From Montifringilla adamsi (taxonomy: Eukaryota; Chordata; Aves; Passeriformes; Passeridae), in NCBI GenBank assembly GCA_017590115.1, contig JAGGNK010013558.1, positions 15,112,126 through 15,176,125 on the forward strand: DNA of 64,000 nt, read 5' to 3'. A model generated the notes under the pieces. It was not told the origin of the DNA. It saw only the letters and a list, made by a program, of their open reading frames with translations, and made no database searches. Both the position numbers and the translations under genes were made by a program. Shown here in pieces: positions 61,619 through 64,000 of this stretch (positions within the stretch are counted from its first letter, which is position 1; each line of letters starts with the position of its first letter).

Positions 61619-61828
61619 GTGTGAATTTTTAAAGAGAAAGTCATAGCTGCTGATAGAAATGCTCTCAAAAGCCACAATGTAGAGAGTGGTGGTGTGAGCC
61701 TGAGTTTTGTTCTCGTTCACAGGGATTTTATTCGCATATTTTACTGTCAGTTTCTTGACATTTTTGTCAGCTTGGATCCGGAGGCCATAGTTGCCGCCAG
61801 CAGGTCCTACCACATTTTTATTCTCCAT
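61619..61828 (-). other. Codon-like open block, unidentified (70 residues)
   Basis: From an ATG at 61828 the minus strand stays open for 127 codons to 61490. The first 70 codons look better than chance: mixed third positions with GC preference (GGC, AAC, CTC, CGG, ATC, GAC, CTG), a balanced composition, a Gly-rich 'VGPAGGNYG' motif and alternating hydrophobic positions as in beta strands. After 61619 it runs into TA-repeat sequence. No convincing splice sites bound it. I do not recognise the protein. It may be a conserved non-coding element, a retrocopy fragment or an unannotated exon. Confidence 0.3.
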
Positions 61829-63727
61829 TGTATTTGCAGGGAATAAATAAAAACAGAACAAGAGTGAAAGCAAGAGAGAGACATGGCGAGAAAGAGTCAG
61901 AGGTTACTGGAAGAACTGCTTTATGCATTTTTTCCCTGCTAAAGAACATCCACCCAACAAAAAAAGGCCAAATGACCACGGAGCATTTTGCACTGAGAAA
62001 TTTCTTTCCTCAGTTACGCAATGCAGACTTCAGGCAACGTGGTTAATATGTTTGCATTAGAAATCGCTCATTCCCTCTGACTCTTTGTCTGTCTTTTCCC
62101 ATTCTTTATTTTCCTTACTTTTTTTTTTTCCCCCCTGTTTAAAAAATTTTCTTTCCTGTGTATTTCTGGGCTGCTGTGAGATTTCCCTCACAATACCTCT
62201 ATTGTTTCCCAGTCACATCACCACTGGCTGTAATCAACTCTGATTTCTTTTTTCTTTTTATTTCTTGCTATAACCATGAGATTTACACATGCAATGAATA
62301 AACATAATCTACCCTAAGGTCATAAACAAGTTGCCTATGGAAGTGTTTATTCCTGAAGGTTTTAGATGTTGAGAACAAGAAGGAAGAACAAAGACCTTAT
62401 TTTCACGTCTGAACTTATAAATTAGTGTTTGATTCCCTATGCTTGGTTTCTGTTTCATCAAATGTCTGAACCACAGTGCCTGGAACTGACACCGTTTGTG
62501 TCTTTCCTGCATATGAGTCATAAAAAGACAGAATAGCAACACCTCAGGTGTGTCCAATGTTCAATGCAGTCTCAGACAAGTGGAAATTTCAGTCTCTTTG
62601 GATGCCACAGCATACAGGCTGATTTGATGCCTCTCTTTGCTGATGTTTGGTACAGCTTTAAATCAATGTCTTCACCATCAGCTTTTGTAAAGCTGGTACA
62701 AACTTGTCTCCAGCCTGTTCAGTCTTCTTCTGGGCCATCATTTTACCCTTTGCACTATATCTGGCATGAAAGGAAAAATAAATTTAAAAACTAAACAACC
62801 ATAGGGATAAGATAATCTTCTATCTCTGGGCTCTTCCAGGATGCAATACAGAGACCATTAGTTATAAGAATGAACATTCCACCTTTTCCTGACTTTGGAT
62901 AATGCTCCATGGTCTCAGCCTCAAGTTTCAGACTCCCCAGTAGCTGTGTCAACTATTGCAGTAGTTCCTGGCATCCACTTTCCCACTAACAATTGCATCA
63001 ACACCATCCACTTCTTTGCACGTATGCAACTCTAATAGCAGCCACAATGGTGTTCAGTCTCTTATGAAGTAGATCAGATCTTAAAATGGTGGCAGGGAGG
63101 TTGAAAGGCTCTTTAGTCATCAAGCTACTCAAGCAGGTGCTTTCTGAAGTAGAAAGAAAAAAGTCAAGTATTAAAAGTCAGTTGTGGAGTAAGTGCTGCG
63201 TCTCTTACTTCAGACAAAGGGAGTTTTGTAGAGTCCCATCATCTACACAAGTGAATTGGGAATTGGATATTAAAGACGAAAAACAAAGAGATATCTGTCC
63301 TGTAGCTTGGGGCACCGATCAAAACACAGCGTGGGAGGGCAGCTGAGAGGTTAACCCTTCCTGTAGCCTTCAAACTGCACTAAAAATGGCCTTTGTATGG
63401 CAGAGAATAAGCTTTACAAACCCCAAATTCATGGGTCATTGTAGTAATGAAAAGATACCCATTGAAATGGGAAATGGATCATGTTTTTGTTTCTTGCATA
63501 TAAAATTGTTTTCTGAGACTTTCAAATGACCTTCCCATGGATACTGAACTTTCCATCATTTACCAACATTCAAATGTACAAATCGTTGGCCAAAGGGACT
63601 ACCACACATGGCAAAATAGATTTCATCCATTAATTCCCTTCTCACTGAAACCTTGAGAAAGTAGCCAGATAATGTGGGTGAACATCAGATACATTTGAAA
63701 TATTGTGAAGGCTTGAAAAAATTGAAA
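61829..63727. other. Non-coding stretch
   Basis: Immediately right of the codon-like block, 61990-62090 ('cagttacgcaatgcagactt', 'atttgcattagaaatcgctc'-like string) has CpG and TAAT/ATGCAAAT-type sites and may belong to the same conserved block. T/C-rich sequence lies at 62107-62156. No gene is recognised. Confidence 0.55.
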
Positions 63728-63962
63728 TTGAAATAGGGTAGATTTAGATTTTATATATGGGGGAAATTCTTTACTGTGAGAGTGGTGAGGGCCTGGCAAG
63801 GCTACCCAGAGAAACTGTGGATGCCCCATCCCTGGAAATGTCCAAGGCCTGGTTGGACAGGGCTTTGAATGCTGTAGTGGATGGTGTCTTTGCCCATGGC
63901 AGGGCTTGGAACAAGATGGTCTTTAAACTCCTTTCTAACCCAAACCATTCTATGATTGTGTG
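63728..63962 (+). repeat. CR1 LINE 3' end, well preserved
   Basis: 'gggtagatttagattttata', 'aaattctttactgtgagagt', 'ggtgagggcctggcaaggct', 'acccagagaaactgtggatg', 'ccccatccctggaaatgtcc', then 'tttgcccatggcagggcttg', 'tctttaaactcctttctaac' and 'ccaaaccattctatgattgt' give the full CR1 3' end in sense orientation. This is the clearest bird-type CR1 in the window. Confidence 0.95.
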
Positions 63963-64000
63963 ATTTAGCCCTGCAATGCGCTGACATCAAAATAAAAACC

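Overview
This window is vertebrate nuclear DNA, most likely from a bird. The best evidence is the repeat content. There are several CR1 LINE 3' ends of the avian type, with the ordered blocks 'gcccagagaggc', 'cccatggcaggg' and 'ccaacccaaaccattctatg', on both strands. There are also old MIR-like SINE remnants, and nothing resembling Alu, mammalian L1 or B1/B2. By eye the DNA is AT-rich and CpG-poor, and short open frames lie on all six frames without the signature of a conserved protein. I recognise no protein-coding gene, rRNA, tRNA, CRISPR or prokaryotic feature. The window reads as a gene desert or the inside of a very long intron.

Layout. 1-7 kb: plain non-coding DNA with A-rich tracts, one MIR remnant (630-768) and an AT-only microsatellite near 4.3 kb. 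7-13 kb: a pure 46-base T run (7045-7090), otherwise featureless. 13-21 kb: a GC-richer block near 13.4-13.8 kb, an exon-like segment at 14662-14744, a perfect hairpin at 16009-16039, a (GGTTT)n/G16 tract, and a poly-A/poly-T pair just before an exon-like segment with very strong splice consensus (20758-20869). 21-25 kb: a long pentanucleotide polypyrimidine tract, a CpG-containing element that looks constrained (24230-24430), then a TATA-box-like site and a 20-codon signal-peptide-like frame, and a perfect 15-bp palindrome (25335-25366). 27-33 kb: an exon-like segment, a 62-bp tandem duplication and an old L2/L3-type tail. 35-46 kb: CR1 copies at 35.9, 40.4, 42.8 and 45.3 kb and MIR copies at 38.2 and 43.0 kb. 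48.2-48.9 kb: a GC-rich block with long frames open on both strands. 52.8-56.1 kb: two strong candidates for conserved non-coding (enhancer-like) elements. 57.9-64 kb: a cruciform-capable TG/TA/CA tract, a CR1 fragment, a codon-like block at 61619-61828 and a well preserved CR1 3' end at the right edge.

Because no gene is identifiable, the plausible function here is long-range regulation of a developmental gene outside the window, perhaps with an unannotated lncRNA. This is inference. Cross-species alignment and RNA-seq would decide it.
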